DNA of 11,466 nt from Candidatus Iainarchaeum sp. (GCA_017608995.1 JAFCEU010000016.1:1-11466); one strand, 5' to 3'. Numbered from the stretch's first letter, positions 1 through 7,029 are shown. A program made the numbers and translations. Notes: generated by a model not told the origin, from the letters alone.

Positions 1-141
1 TTAAGGGCAAAGAATGCTAAAGCAGAAGATATAAAAAAGGCGTTAGAGCTTAAAAGGCATTGCATGGACCTAGCTGAAAAATGTAGCGCTTGCGATAGAG
101 AAGTAGATTTTGTAAATAGGGCCTTTCCTCACAGGATCTGA
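1..141 (+). CDS. C-terminal fragment of an unrecognised protein
   Basis: An open frame enters from the left edge in frame 1 and ends at TGA 139-141, giving the last 46 residues of a protein whose start lies outside the window. The tail is charged and probably helical (many Lys, Glu and Ala), then contains three cysteines in a short stretch (HCMDLAEKCSAC) and ends in FVNRAFPHRI. The Cys spacing could suit a metal site or disulphide, but three Cys and one His are not enough to claim one. I do not recognise the family. Codon use resembles the neighbouring genes, which supports real coding. The stop lies inside the 3' end of the convergent eL33 gene, a 13-bp overlap. Function unknown. Confidence 0.6.
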   Translation, partial: LRAKNAKAEDIKKALELKRHCMDLAEKCSACDREVDFVNRAFPHRI

Positions 142-386
142 ACCTTTGCACCAATAGCTTGACCGGGCAAGCCCTTTGCAAAGCGTGCTCTCACCGCGCC
201 ACTATTGCCATGCGCCGCTAAAATTTTACCTCTTATCACTTTGCCACTTGGCGTTTTATACTCCACCGCTTTTCCAACTAAAGAAAATGCTTTGCTGCGC
301 GAATTGATGCCAGCAATTTCTATTATCGCTTGCCTGGGATTTTGAGTATGCCTTCCTCTGCGGTAGTTTTTTATCACTCCTTCCAT
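129..386 (-). CDS. rpl35ae: Large ribosomal subunit protein eL33 (L35Ae)
   Basis: This is a small basic protein of the 50S ribosomal subunit, of the eL33/L35Ae family found in archaea and eukaryotes but not bacteria. The 85 residues show the family pattern: an N-terminal GVIKNYRRGRHTQNP segment, the central VGKAVEYKTPSGKVIRGKI beta strands, and the C-terminal AAHGNSGAVRARFAKGLPGQ region that contacts rRNA. I chose ATG 384-386 because homologues begin at the MEGVI-like position and because GGTGAGG (391-397 on this strand) lies just before it. GTG (393-395) and TTG (396-398) are possible but less likely starts. The gene converges with the preceding fragment and diverges from RNase HII. It appears complete. 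Confidence 0.93.
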   Translation of the reverse strand: MEGVIKNYRRGRHTQNPRQAIIEIAGINSRSKAFSLVGKAVEYKTPSGKVIRGKILAAHGNSGAVRARFAKGLPGQAIGAKVQIL

Positions 387-390
387 AAAC

Positions 391-397
391 CTCACCA
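391..397 (-). promoter_or_regulatory. Shine-Dalgarno site of eL33
   Basis: On the minus strand GGTGAGG precedes ATG 384-386 by a few bases and matches the 3' end of archaeal 16S rRNA. It favours that ATG over the upstream GTG and TTG. It implies a leadered transcript, unlike most genes here. A TATA-like TTATTTAA on the minus strand (445-452) would place initiation near 420, giving a leader of about 35 nt. Confidence 0.5.
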
Positions 398-400
398 ATG

Positions 401-473
401 TTAAAAAGCCATTCTAAGAAGAATTCTAAGCTTATTAGAAAGCTTAAATAATTCTTCAATGAAGGCTTTTTAA
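401..473. repeat. Imperfect 73-bp dyad between eL33 and RNase HII
   Basis: The outer arms TTAAAAAGCC (401-410) and GGCTTTTTAA (464-473) are perfect 10-bp inverted copies. Inside are GAAGAATT (418-425) against AATTCTTC (450-457), and two AAGCTT copies (428-433 and 440-445) that also pair. The dyad fills most of the intergenic space. Its right arm overlaps the TATA-like element of RNase HII. It could be an operator, an RNA hairpin, or the remnant of a small inverted-repeat element; no clear target-site duplication flanks it. Confidence 0.6.
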
Positions 474-480
474 ATTTATT
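467..480 (+). promoter_or_regulatory. TATA-like promoter of the RNase HII-hsp20 unit
   Basis: TTTTTAAATTTATT is centred roughly 25 bp before ATG 498. In archaea transcription starts about 25-30 bp downstream of the TATA box, so the transcript would begin at or very near the start codon. No Shine-Dalgarno is seen upstream, which fits a leaderless mRNA. Confidence 0.5.
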
Positions 481-497
481 CCAAATGAAGTTTTTCA

Positions 498-1158
498 ATG
501 AAGAAAATTCTTATTGCAGGTATTGATGAAGCGGGCAGAGGCTCTGCCATAGGACCATTAGTAATGGCCGCTGTGCTAGTGGATAAAACGCAGGAAGAAC
601 AGCTTATTGAGCTACAGGTGCGGGATTCTAAAGAGCTTAGTAAAAAAGAACGCGAGCGCTTAGCAAAGGAAATAAAAAAGATGGTAGAAAAATACGCTGT
701 TGTTAAGATAACCGCCAAAGAGCTTAATGAATTAATGCCAATGAGATCTTTAAACGAGATAGAGGCAGGCAGCACACCTGATCCAAGAAATTGGCATAAA
801 GCCTGCTATGTTGATTGTGGATTCTCCGGATATAATTGCAGACAACTTTGCAAAAAGGATTAAAAAGTATCTCCCCTTCAATCTAATTATTAAAGCAGAA
901 CATTTTGCTGATAAAGTGCATGCTGCAGTAAGCGCCGCAAGCATCCTTGCAAAAGTGGCTCGCGACTCCGAAATCGAAACTCTGAAAAAGTATTATGGGG
1001 AGATAGGCTCAGGTTATTGGCACGATCCACTAACCAAGAGTTTCATCGAGAAGTGGACCGCAAAACATGGAAAGCTACCGAGCTGTGCAAGAGCTTACTG
1101 GCAACCAAATATAAGAACACTGGATAAGCAACTACAAAAAACACTGGAGGAATTTTAA
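498..1158 (+). pseudogene. rnhB: Ribonuclease HII, interrupted by a frameshift
   Basis: RNase HII cleaves RNA in RNA/DNA hybrids and removes misincorporated ribonucleotides. The first frame (498-863) carries GIDEAGRG with catalytic D10 and E11, then VRDSKELS and SLNEIEA. From about 763 the homology continues in the +1 frame: AHLIQEIGIKPAM, then VDSPD (D108 once joined), AEHFAD (D138), SAASILAKVARD and GSGYWHDP, ending at TAA 1156-1158. Joined near 768-771 the protein is about 219 residues, a normal archaeal length. The break lies in GGCAGGCAGCA. It could be a one-base or GGCA insertion, or a deletion of 2 or 5 bases; from memory, archaeal homologues have about two more residues here, favouring a deletion. 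Neither half holds all four catalytic acids, so each alone should be inactive. ATG 808 could restart the second half, but without D10 and E11. A sequencing error remains possible. Confidence 0.9.
1146..1150 (+). promoter_or_regulatory. Shine-Dalgarno site of hsp20
   Basis: GGAGG ends 7 bases before ATG 1158. It lies inside the end of the RNase HII gene and supports translation of hsp20 from the same transcript, with TAATG stop-start overlap. Confidence 0.55.
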
Positions 1159-1655
1159 TGTTTCATAGAAAGAAAAAGAGAAAAGAGTTTGACGAGTTTG
1201 AGGAGTTGGAGCGGAGAATGTTTCAGGTAATGAACGAGCTTTTATTTAATATGCCTGATTTTGACGAGCTTATGCGAGATTCAAAGCCGCTAGCGCTAGG
1301 TTTTACAATAAAGTTTGATGCTAAAGGCGTGCCAAGCGTAAGGGTGAAGAGATACGAAAAAAGAAGGAATTATGCTAAGCGTTTCAGGACACGCTCAGAG
1401 CCGCTCTATGAAGTGAGATATGATAGGGATTCTGTTTGGATCGTTGCTGCCCTGCCTGGCGCAAGGGAAGAGAATATAAAGCTAGAGGTACAGCCAAACC
1501 TTGTGAGAATCTTTGCGACTGAGAAGGATACAAGCTACTATAAAGAAATACCATTAGAGGAGCGGGTAAAACCAGAATCGCTAAAGAAGAGCTTCAACAA
1601 CGGAGTTCTTGAACTGATTATTGAAAAAGAGAGCAGCAAAGCGGATAGCTGCTAG
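1158..1655 (+). CDS. hsp20: Small heat-shock protein, Hsp20/alpha-crystallin family
   Basis: This is a 165-residue small heat-shock protein, an ATP-independent cytoplasmic chaperone that holds unfolding proteins, usually as a large oligomer. Residues 1-40 are strongly charged (HRKKKRKEFDEFEELERR), as in many archaeal members. A linker with GFTIKFDAKGVPSVRV (48-63) resembles the pattern seen before the alpha-crystallin domain in archaeal Hsp20. The domain itself is at about 83-157 and ends with the hallmark SFNNGVLEL (145-153). No clear C-terminal I-x-I/V anchor is visible; the tail is short (EKESSKADSC). Its ATG overlaps the RNase HII stop by one base and has GGAGG upstream, so the two are co-transcribed and probably translationally coupled. 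A frameshift in rnhB could therefore affect its translation. Confidence 0.88.
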   Translation: MFHRKKKRKEFDEFEELERRMFQVMNELLFNMPDFDELMRDSKPLALGFTIKFDAKGVPSVRVKRYEKRRNYAKRFRTRSEPLYEVRYDRDSVWIVAALPGAREENIKLEVQPNLVRIFATEKDTSYYKEIPLEERVKPESLKKSFNNGVLELIIEKESSKADSC

Positions 1656-1669
1656 TGAGGAGAAATACA

Positions 1670-1677
1670 TTTATAAA
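1670..1677 (+). promoter_or_regulatory. TATA box of vapBC
   Basis: TTTATAAA is centred about 27 bp before ATG 1701, which predicts transcription starting on the start codon. Most of the box lies inside the left arm of the palindrome at 1672-1701, so a protein bound there would block TBP. Confidence 0.6.
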
Positions 1678-1701
1678 CATATGTTTAAACATATGTTTAT
1701 A
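1672..1701. promoter_or_regulatory. Perfect 30-bp palindrome, likely vapBC operator
   Basis: The 30 bases read the same on both strands. They are built from two adjacent copies of the 12-bp palindrome AAACATATGTTT (1675-1686 and 1687-1698) flanked by TAT and ATA. The centre lies between 1686 and 1687; the last base is the A of the vapB start codon. VapB ribbon-helix-helix dimers typically bind paired inverted repeats in their own promoter, so an autoregulatory operator holding two dimers is the natural reading. Confidence 0.75.
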
Positions 1702-1913
1702 TGGCTGTAAAAACAATCACAATAAAAAAAGAAACCTATGAAAAGCTTCTGAGATTCAAGAGGGCTGATGAGAGCTTTAGCAAACTGCTTGAAAGACTCG
1801 TTGGAGAAAAGAACTCCTTTGATATCATTGCGAAGCTCAAGGGTAGTGTTGACTGGAAGGACAAAGAAAAACTCGTTGAGGAAATTTATTCTAAAAGGTT
1901 TGAGAGAAGATGA
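1701..1913 (+). CDS. vapB: VapB-type antitoxin
   Basis: This 70-residue protein is the likely antitoxin of the VapC toxin that follows. The N-terminus MAVKTITIKKETYEKLLRFK has a short beta strand (VKTITI) followed by helices, as expected of a ribbon-helix-helix DNA-binding domain; ADESFSKLLERLV continues it. It resembles the archaeal VapB group whose members share KTI.I..E.YE.L. The charged C-terminal part (about 40-70) would wrap and inhibit the toxin. The ATG directly follows the palindromic operator and the reading frame is closed just upstream by TAA 1686-1688. The vapB stop overlaps the vapC start as ATGA, so the two are translationally coupled. Autorepression at the palindrome is inferred. 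Confidence 0.85.
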   Translation: MAVKTITIKKETYEKLLRFKRADESFSKLLERLVGEKNSFDIIAKLKGSVDWKDKEKLVEEIYSKRFERR

Positions 1914-2299
1914 TACTTCTTGATACTGACGTTCTAATTGAACTAATGCAGAAAGGCTCAAAAAGGAGCGAAACGATTTTCAAAAAACTGCAGAGCGCAA
2001 ATGAAGAAATAACAACAACTACAATAAACCTTCATGAGATCCTCTATGGGCTTTTTAAGAATGGTGATTTTGAAACTGCAACCAAGATATCAAATCTAAA
2101 TGTACTCGAATTTACAAAAAATGATGCCATACTGGCAGCTAAAATGGAATTTAAGCTGGAGAAAAAAGGGGCTAAGGTAGCAAGGCTGGATTGTATGATT
2201 GCAGCCATTGCAATAAGCAATAGTGCTAAATTATTTACATTGAATCTGAAACACTTTAAAAGATTCGAAACATTTGGCCTAAAACTCTTTCGGATGTAA
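1910..2299 (+). CDS. vapC: VapC-type PIN-domain toxin ribonuclease
   Basis: This is a 129-residue PIN-domain protein, predicted to be a Mg2+-dependent RNase of the VapC toxin family; known members cut tRNA or rRNA. The acidic residues of the active site are visible: D5 and D7 in MILLDTDVLIE, E43 in NLHEILYG, and D94 in RLDCMIAA. The usual fourth position is N112 in TLNLKHFKRF, a substitution that is common in the family. The T-x-N-x-x-HF ending is typical. Start ATG 1910 overlaps the vapB stop by four bases. It looks intact and complete, so an active pair is likely. The two genes stand between hsp20 and the convergent antiporter. Toxin-antitoxin pairs often move horizontally, and the pair uses fewer GCG/AGC codons than neighbours by eye, but transfer is not shown. 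Confidence 0.88.
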   Translation: MILLDTDVLIELMQKGSKRSETIFKKLQSANEEITTTTINLHEILYGLFKNGDFETATKISNLNVLEFTKNDAILAAKMEFKLEKKGAKVARLDCMIAAIAISNSAKLFTLNLKHFKRFETFGLKLFRM

Positions 2300-2328
2300 T
2301 GATTTCTAATAATCACTTGCTGAGGTCT

Positions 2329-4137
2329 TTATATAAAGTCATGTTTGTGATTAAAGGGCTTTTTCTTCGGCTGCTTCTTTGAGGCCTCTTCCAACTGCTT
2401 TAAGAGCTCGTCTCTGAGTGCATTAACATGCCTTAAAGAGTTGGTTTCCAGGTATTCTACTATTTCTTTTATGAGTATATTGGAACCGGCCGCTTCAGGT
2501 ATGCATACAAAGTCAGCGCCAGCATCATAAAGCTGTTTAGCTTCATCGTATTTGTGTGCTCTTGCAAATATTACAATTTTAGGATTCGCATGCTTCGCAT
2601 GGTCAAGCAAGCGCATAGAAGCTTCAAACTGTGGAATAGCCAGCACAAGCATCTTAGCATCTTTTAAATTGAGTTTGTTCCAAAGCGTTTTATTCTCTGC
2701 TTCGCCGTAAACAGCATTTAAACCTTCAGCCCTTAGCAAAGCCACCACATCCGGATCATGGTCAATTATAAGCAATGGTTTGTCTTTCAGGAATTTAGCA
2801 ATTGCACTGCCAACTACGCCGCCACCAACTATCACAATATGCTCTTTTTGCTTTACAACCTCTTCAAGATGCTTTATCTTTTTGTTGAAGAATTCCTTCT
2901 TTATTGATACAGGCACTCTGGAAGCAACACCATCTATAAACTCCATAAAGGCCTGCCTATATTTGAAGAAATAAGGCGTTACAACCATTGAAAGACCTAT
3001 TATGAAAATAATTGTTGAATAAAAATCCTGTGAAATTAGGCCTGCTGCTAAGCCTTGACCAGCCAATAAGAATGAGAATTCAGAAGCCTGGCTCAGGCCC
3101 AATGCAACCATAAACGAAACGTTTCTGCCATAGCCTGCAAACATGCAAAGCAAATAGAAAATAGCTGGCTTTATAATAAAAACAACCAAGAACGAGAGCA
3201 GTAGCAGGGGCAAGCTATTTGAAAGCTGGAAAAAGTTTAGCTGCATCCCCAATGTAACAAAGAAAATAGTAACAAAGAAATCGCGAACGCCTTTAATCTC
3301 ATCGTAGATTTCAAAGCTGTATGGGAGCACAGAAAGGCTCAAACCTGCTATAAATGCACCAATAGCCATTGGAATGCCCAAAGATTCTGCTAAAAACATA
3401 AAAACGAAACAAATGGAGAGCGAACCCAAAAACAGCATCTCTGCACCTTTTGCCGAGAAGCTAAAGATTCTCGGATAGATAAATTTGCTTGCTATAAGCG
3501 CTAGTGCCATAAGCACGGCTCCGGAAATAATAAAGTTTGTGAATGTCTGCAGTTCAAGTAAAAGCTTTAGATTGCTTAGCAAGGGCATCAATAGTATAAC
3601 AAGCACATCTTGTACAAGCAAGAATCCGAGCATTATTCTTCCATGTAGGGTGTCGATAGTAAAGCTGTCTGAAAGCAGTTTTACCACAATCATTGTGGAA
3701 GAGAACGCCAGGATTACCGCTAAATACAATGCTTCATTGAAAGCAAGGATGCCGGTGTAATATGCTAAAATATAAGTGAAAAGCGCGGTTAAAGCTACCT
3801 GCAAGGTTCCGCCAATAACCGCGAGCTTTCCAAAGCTTTTCAGCTTCAGGAAATCCGATTCTATACCAACAGAGAAAAGCAAGAAAGCTACGCCAAGCTT
3901 AGATAGCAAAGCGACATCTTGGATGTTTGCTACTCTTAAAATAGTTAAATCAATGCTGAAAGTGTTTGCTAAAAAATTCAAAAAGTATGGTCCTATAAAA
4001 ATGCCTGCAATTATATACGCCAACAACGTTGGTTGCTTCAATTTCTTTGCTATAAAATTAAATACCGCTGCTGCAACTATAATAAGGCCAAGTTCCCAGA
4101 GCAGACTGAGAGAAAAACTACTTGCAATTCCTACCAT
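2329..4137 (-). CDS. CPA2 (Kef-type) cation/proton antiporter with RCK N-domain
   Basis: This 602-residue protein is an integral membrane monovalent cation/H+ antiporter of the CPA2 family (KefB/KefC/GerN-like). Residues about 8-392 form 12-13 hydrophobic segments containing the family motifs KQPTLLAYIIAGIFIGP, VAFLLFSVGIESDF (83-96), LVQDVLVI with the Q-D pair at 176-177, and GIPMAIGAFIAGLSLS. Q-D rather than D-D suggests the Kef-like, possibly K+-exchanging, branch. A cytoplasmic Rossmann domain (RCK/TrkA-N, about 433-550) has GGGVVG (438-443) and the nucleotide-binding acid D459 in LLIIDHD, so NAD(H)-type regulation is likely. No TrkA-C domain follows; the tail is a Lys-rich stretch (KKQPKKKPFNHKH). 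I chose ATG 4137 over TTG 4146. It converges with vapC and lies downstream of cysS with its own TATA box. Ion specificity is not determined. Confidence 0.88.
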   Translation of the reverse strand: MVGIASSFSLSLLWELGLIIVAAAVFNFIAKKLKQPTLLAYIIAGIFIGPYFLNFLANTFSIDLTILRVANIQDVALLSKLGVAFLLFSVGIESDFLKLKSFGKLAVIGGTLQVALTALFTYILAYYTGILAFNEALYLAVILAFSSTMIVVKLLSDSFTIDTLHGRIMLGFLLVQDVLVILLMPLLSNLKLLLELQTFTNFIISGAVLMALALIASKFIYPRIFSFSAKGAEMLFLGSLSICFVFMFLAESLGIPMAIGAFIAGLSLSVLPYSFEIYDEIKGVRDFFVTIFFVTLGMQLNFFQLSNSLPLLLLSFLVVFIIKPAIFYLLCMFAGYGRNVSFMVALGLSQASEFSFLLAGQGLAAGLISQDFYSTIIFIIGLSMVVTPYFFKYRQAFMEFIDGVASRVPVSIKKEFFNKKIKHLEEVVKQKEHIVIVGGGVVGSAIAKFLKDKPLLIIDHDPDVVALLRAEGLNAVYGEAENKTLWNKLNLKDAKMLVLAIPQFEASMRLLDHAKHANPKIVIFARAHKYDEAKQLYDAGADFVCIPEAAGSNILIKEIVEYLETNSLRHVNALRDELLKQLEEASKKQPKKKPFNHKHDFI

Positions 4138-4164
4138 GCGGCTCAAATTGATTAAGTAGATTTA

Positions 4165-4172
4165 ATTTATAA
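4165..4172 (-). promoter_or_regulatory. TATA-like box of the antiporter gene
   Basis: On the minus strand TTATAAAT is centred about 31 bp before ATG 4137. It predicts transcription starting a few bases before the start codon, so the antiporter can be expressed independently of purB-cysS. No Shine-Dalgarno is seen. Confidence 0.5.
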
Positions 4173-4202
4173 TTGTTATGCTCGCTAGCGCACTTAACGC
4201 TA

Positions 4203-5594
4203 TTATCTGGCTTTTCGCCATTTTGTGCCCTGCGGTGTGTCGATGAGTATTATGCCACGAGAAGCAAGCTGCTCCCTTATTTTATCTGCTTCCTCAAAGC
4301 GCTTTTCCTTCCTGAGCTTATCTCTAAGCGCTATAAGCCTTCTTTCTTCTTCATTCAAGTCAGGCATTTTCTTCTCAAATGAAAGAACCGCGAAGATAGA
4401 ATCTATTTCTTTTAGAAATTCTATCACTCTAAGTGCGCCGCTCTTTGTTAGCTTGTTTTCGTTCATCAGCTTGTTTACTTCTGTTTCGAGCGCAAAGATC
4501 GCGCTCCAGGCTTTCGGCGCATTAAAATCGTTATCCATCGCGAGCTCAAACTCTTGCCTTGCTTTGCTAAGTATTGGCTCAACCGCCAAGCTCTTGCCAG
4601 CAAGCTCTACTTCATAAAGCCTTTGGATAAAATCATTGAGTCTTGCGAGCGTATTTTCTGCATGCTTCATCGCTTCCTCAGAAAAATCAATTCTGCTCCG
4701 ATAATGCTTTGTTGCGATGAAAAATCTAAATACTCTTGCGTTATATTTTGCAAGAAGCTCAGGCACCGTTATAAAGTTCCCTAAAGATTTGCTCATCTTC
4801 TGGCCAGCAATATCTAAAAAGCCGGTATGCAACCAGTATTTTACAAACGGCTTAACATCGTAGGCGGCTTCGCTTTGAGCTATTTCATTTTCGTGATGTG
4901 GGAATATTAAATCAACTGCACCGCCGTGAATATCTATGGGCAAGCCTAAATACTTCGAGCTCATTGTTGAGCACTCTATATGCCAGCCAGGCCTGCCTTC
5001 ACCCCAGGGGCTTTCCCAGTATGGTTCATTAGGTTTTGCTTTCTTCCATAGCGCAAAATCCTGAACCTTCTTTTTCTCATATTTATCTGTTTTGACCCTT
5101 GTGCCTGTAATGCTCTTGCTTGGTTTTATTCCGGAAAGCTTTCCATACTCTGCGAATTTACTTATATCATAATAAACACCATCTTTGGTTTCATAGGCAT
5201 AGCCCTTATCGTAAAGCAATTTTATAGTTTCTATTATTGCATCTATTTCCTGAGTTACTCTTGGGTAAACGCTTGCAGGTTTTATATGCAGGGCTTTCAT
5301 ATCCTCAAAGAACTGTTTTGTGAAACGATCGCCTAACTCAAAAATCGTTGTATTTTGCTTATTTGCTTCAGCAATCATATCGTCGTGCACATCGGTTATA
5401 TTTATTACAAGCTTTACTTTATAGCCTTTATATTCAAGATAGCGCCTTATCACATCAAAAGCAATGTAGGTTCGAGCGTGCCCAATATGGGCTGGCCCAT
5501 ATACTGTTGGTCCACATACGTACATTCGTATCAATCCTTTCTTCTCAGGAATAAGCTCCTCTTTTTTGTTCCCTAAGGTATTGTGCACCTGCAT
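4203..5594 (-). CDS. cysS: Cysteinyl-tRNA synthetase
   Basis: This 463-residue class I synthetase attaches cysteine to tRNA-Cys. The HIGH motif is at 36-39 (GPTVYGPAHIGHAR) and KMSKS at 266-270. The zinc site that selects cysteine is complete: C27 (YVCGPT), C208 (WHIECSTM), H233 and E237 (PHHENEIAQSE). The length matches the bacterial/archaeal family. The C-terminal region (NEEERRLIALRDKLRKEKRFEEADKIREQL) is the usual helical anticodon-binding end. Start ATG 5594 was chosen because the family begins close to this point (MQVHNTLG) and it lies four bases after the purB stop, with a weak GTGAG just before it; a longer frame to 5657 would run far into purB. Having this enzyme suggests direct Cys-tRNA synthesis rather than only the SepRS/SepCysS route. 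Confidence 0.95.
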   Translation of the reverse strand: MQVHNTLGNKKEELIPEKKGLIRMYVCGPTVYGPAHIGHARTYIAFDVIRRYLEYKGYKVKLVINITDVHDDMIAEANKQNTTIFELGDRFTKQFFEDMKALHIKPASVYPRVTQEIDAIIETIKLLYDKGYAYETKDGVYYDISKFAEYGKLSGIKPSKSITGTRVKTDKYEKKKVQDFALWKKAKPNEPYWESPWGEGRPGWHIECSTMSSKYLGLPIDIHGGAVDLIFPHHENEIAQSEAAYDVKPFVKYWLHTGFLDIAGQKMSKSLGNFITVPELLAKYNARVFRFFIATKHYRSRIDFSEEAMKHAENTLARLNDFIQRLYEVELAGKSLAVEPILSKARQEFELAMDNDFNAPKAWSAIFALETEVNKLMNENKLTKSGALRVIEFLKEIDSIFAVLSFEKKMPDLNEEERRLIALRDKLRKEKRFEEADKIREQLASRGIILIDTPQGTKWRKAR

Positions 5595-5598
5595 ATTC

Positions 5599-6975
5599 TC
5601 ACAGCCCAAGCTTTTTCTTCCAGTATTCACATACCGCTTTGGTTTTTTGCTCTGCAATACCTATATATTTTTCTGGGTTTTTTAATAAAAGCGCTGAGGT
5701 AGCGGCAATTTTTTGCATATAAGGTTTTAGCTTCGGGTCATTCATTGCAAGCTCAAGCAGATTCTTACCATTGGCTTTCAAAGTTAGGCGCTTTATCCTT
5801 TCGTGCGCGTCGCTAAGCCCCTGCAATGAAAGCAACACATATAAAGGCTCTGCAATTATTCTATCCTTGGCTTTTTCAAAGTTCTTTCGCATAGCGTTGC
5901 TATCAACGTAGAGCTTTGAAATTGCTCTTAGCATTCTGTTGCTTGCATAATAGCTCGCAAACAAAATCTCTTGAGTAAACCTTGAGCTTGCTGAATTGCT
6001 CAAGTCGCGCTGATGCTCACTTATCTGATCCATATAGATTGTTAGCATTCTTGGCATAAATGCCTTCCAAAAGCTCTTTATATTCTCAAATGAAATTGGG
6101 TTGCGCTTATGAGGCATGGTGGAGCTGCCTACTTGTTCGCTTCCGAAGAACTCTGCTACTTCAGCAATCTCGCTCCTTTGCAAGTGCCTCATATCATCAG
6201 CTAAATTTGCAATCACGCCAAGCATGCTTATTATCGCATTCATCAAATCAACCAGTGGCTCTCTTGGAGCTATTTGAGTTGAGCACCTTGCCTGCTTTAA
6301 GCCCAAAATTTTAAGTGTTATTTTTTCAAGCTCTTCAGGCTTATCGCAGAAAAGCGAAATAGCGTTGTAAGCGCCTACAGCACCGCTTATCTTACCGGCC
6401 AGTTCTTCTTTAGCTCTTTCAATTGCAACAATTCTATTACCAAGGCGTTCAACATAATAAGCTAAGGCAAAGCCAAAGGTGATTGGCTCTGCAAACTGGC
6501 CGTGCGTTCTGCCTATCTGCAATGTACGCTTATGCTCTAAGGCAAGCTTTATAAGCTCCTTTTCCAGTGCTTTGAGCTCAGGAAGCAGAACACGCTCAAC
6601 AAAATGCTTATAGCGCAAGCTGTTAGCAGTATCGACAACATCATAGCTTGTTAAGCCGAGATGAATGAAGGGTTTTGCCTTCTCGCTAACCGCTGCTTTT
6701 AAGCAGTTAACCAATGCTTTCACATCATGCTTTGTTTTTTCTTCCTCGCGATAAACCTGCTCAGCACTGATTCTCTTAGACGCTAAGCTGACTTCTTTTG
6801 CAATCGCTTTGCTGCAAATGCCTTTCTCTGCAAGCGCTTTAACATAAGCGACTTCAATCTCTAAGCAGTATTTTATGCGCGCCTCTTCTGAAAGAAAAGG
6901 CCTTGCTTTTTCAAACAGCCTGCCTTTAGCGTATCTAAAATCCAAAGGGCTTATCAATTCAAAAAGGTTCTGCAT
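5599..6975 (-). CDS. purB: Adenylosuccinate lyase
   Basis: This 458-residue member of the fumarase/aspartase superfamily releases fumarate from SAICAR and from adenylosuccinate, two steps of purine synthesis in the cytoplasm. Conserved blocks are visible in order: EKTKHDVKALV (79-89), HLGLTSYDVVDTA (105-117), GRTHGQFAEPITFG (155-168) and the signature GSSTMPHKRNP (283-293), whose serine is the catalytic base on the mobile loop. The length is normal and all expected catalytic segments are present. ATG 6975 is the first reasonable start and lies about 28 bp from a TATA-like element, so the message is probably leaderless. cysS begins four bases after the stop, which makes a purB-cysS transcription unit. 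It is divergent from folC, whose promoter it appears to share. Confidence 0.95.
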   Translation of the reverse strand: MQNLFELISPLDFRYAKGRLFEKARPFLSEEARIKYCLEIEVAYVKALAEKGICSKAIAKEVSLASKRISAEQVYREEEKTKHDVKALVNCLKAAVSEKAKPFIHLGLTSYDVVDTANSLRYKHFVERVLLPELKALEKELIKLALEHKRTLQIGRTHGQFAEPITFGFALAYYVERLGNRIVAIERAKEELAGKISGAVGAYNAISLFCDKPEELEKITLKILGLKQARCSTQIAPREPLVDLMNAIISMLGVIANLADDMRHLQRSEIAEVAEFFGSEQVGSSTMPHKRNPISFENIKSFWKAFMPRMLTIYMDQISEHQRDLSNSASSRFTQEILFASYYASNRMLRAISKLYVDSNAMRKNFEKAKDRIIAEPLYVLLSLQGLSDAHERIKRLTLKANGKNLLELAMNDPKLKPYMQKIAATSALLLKNPEKYIGIAEQKTKAVCEYWKKKLGL

Positions 6976-6996
6976 ACAATATAAAAGCTGTTTGAA

Positions 6997-7008
6997 ATCA
7001 TTAAAACG
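6997..7008. promoter_or_regulatory. Shared TATA-like element for purB and folC
   Basis: ATCATTAAAACG has its AT core TTAAAA at 7001-7006. The core centre is about 28.5 bp from the purB ATG (6975) and 26.5 bp from the folC ATG (7030), and both genes lack a clear Shine-Dalgarno. One TBP site could serve both directions. A very similar sequence lies at 10941-10953 with the same geometry. Confidence 0.5.
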
Positions 7009-7029
7009 TTTTTGTTATGGAATTTTAAG

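Noticed and set aside
763..783. Programmed frameshift signal in rnhB
   Set aside because: No slippery heptamer or rare-codon/stop arrangement is visible, and the shift needed is +1. A mutation or read error is simpler.
1656..1663. GTGAGGAG after the hsp20 stop, as a Shine-Dalgarno for a small gene
   Set aside because: No ATG, GTG or TTG follows at a suitable distance with an open frame; the next start is vapB, 38 bases away.
1675..1698. The two AAACATATGTTT copies as a CRISPR-like or mobile-element repeat
   Set aside because: Only two adjacent units, no spacers, and the position over the vapB TATA box explains them better as an operator.
4186..4202. TAGCG/CGCTA small inverted repeat between cysS and the antiporter as a terminator
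   Set aside because: The arms are only five bases and no T-run follows on the minus strand immediately after it.
5595..5657. An extended N-terminus for CysS reaching 5657
   Set aside because: The added 21 residues lie inside purB and do not match the usual start of the family; ATG 5594 gives the normal length with zinc ligand C27 in its expected place.
6060..6314. Plus-strand open frame inside purB
   Set aside because: It is antisense to strongly conserved purB sequence, has no recognisable motif, and no promoter or Shine-Dalgarno.
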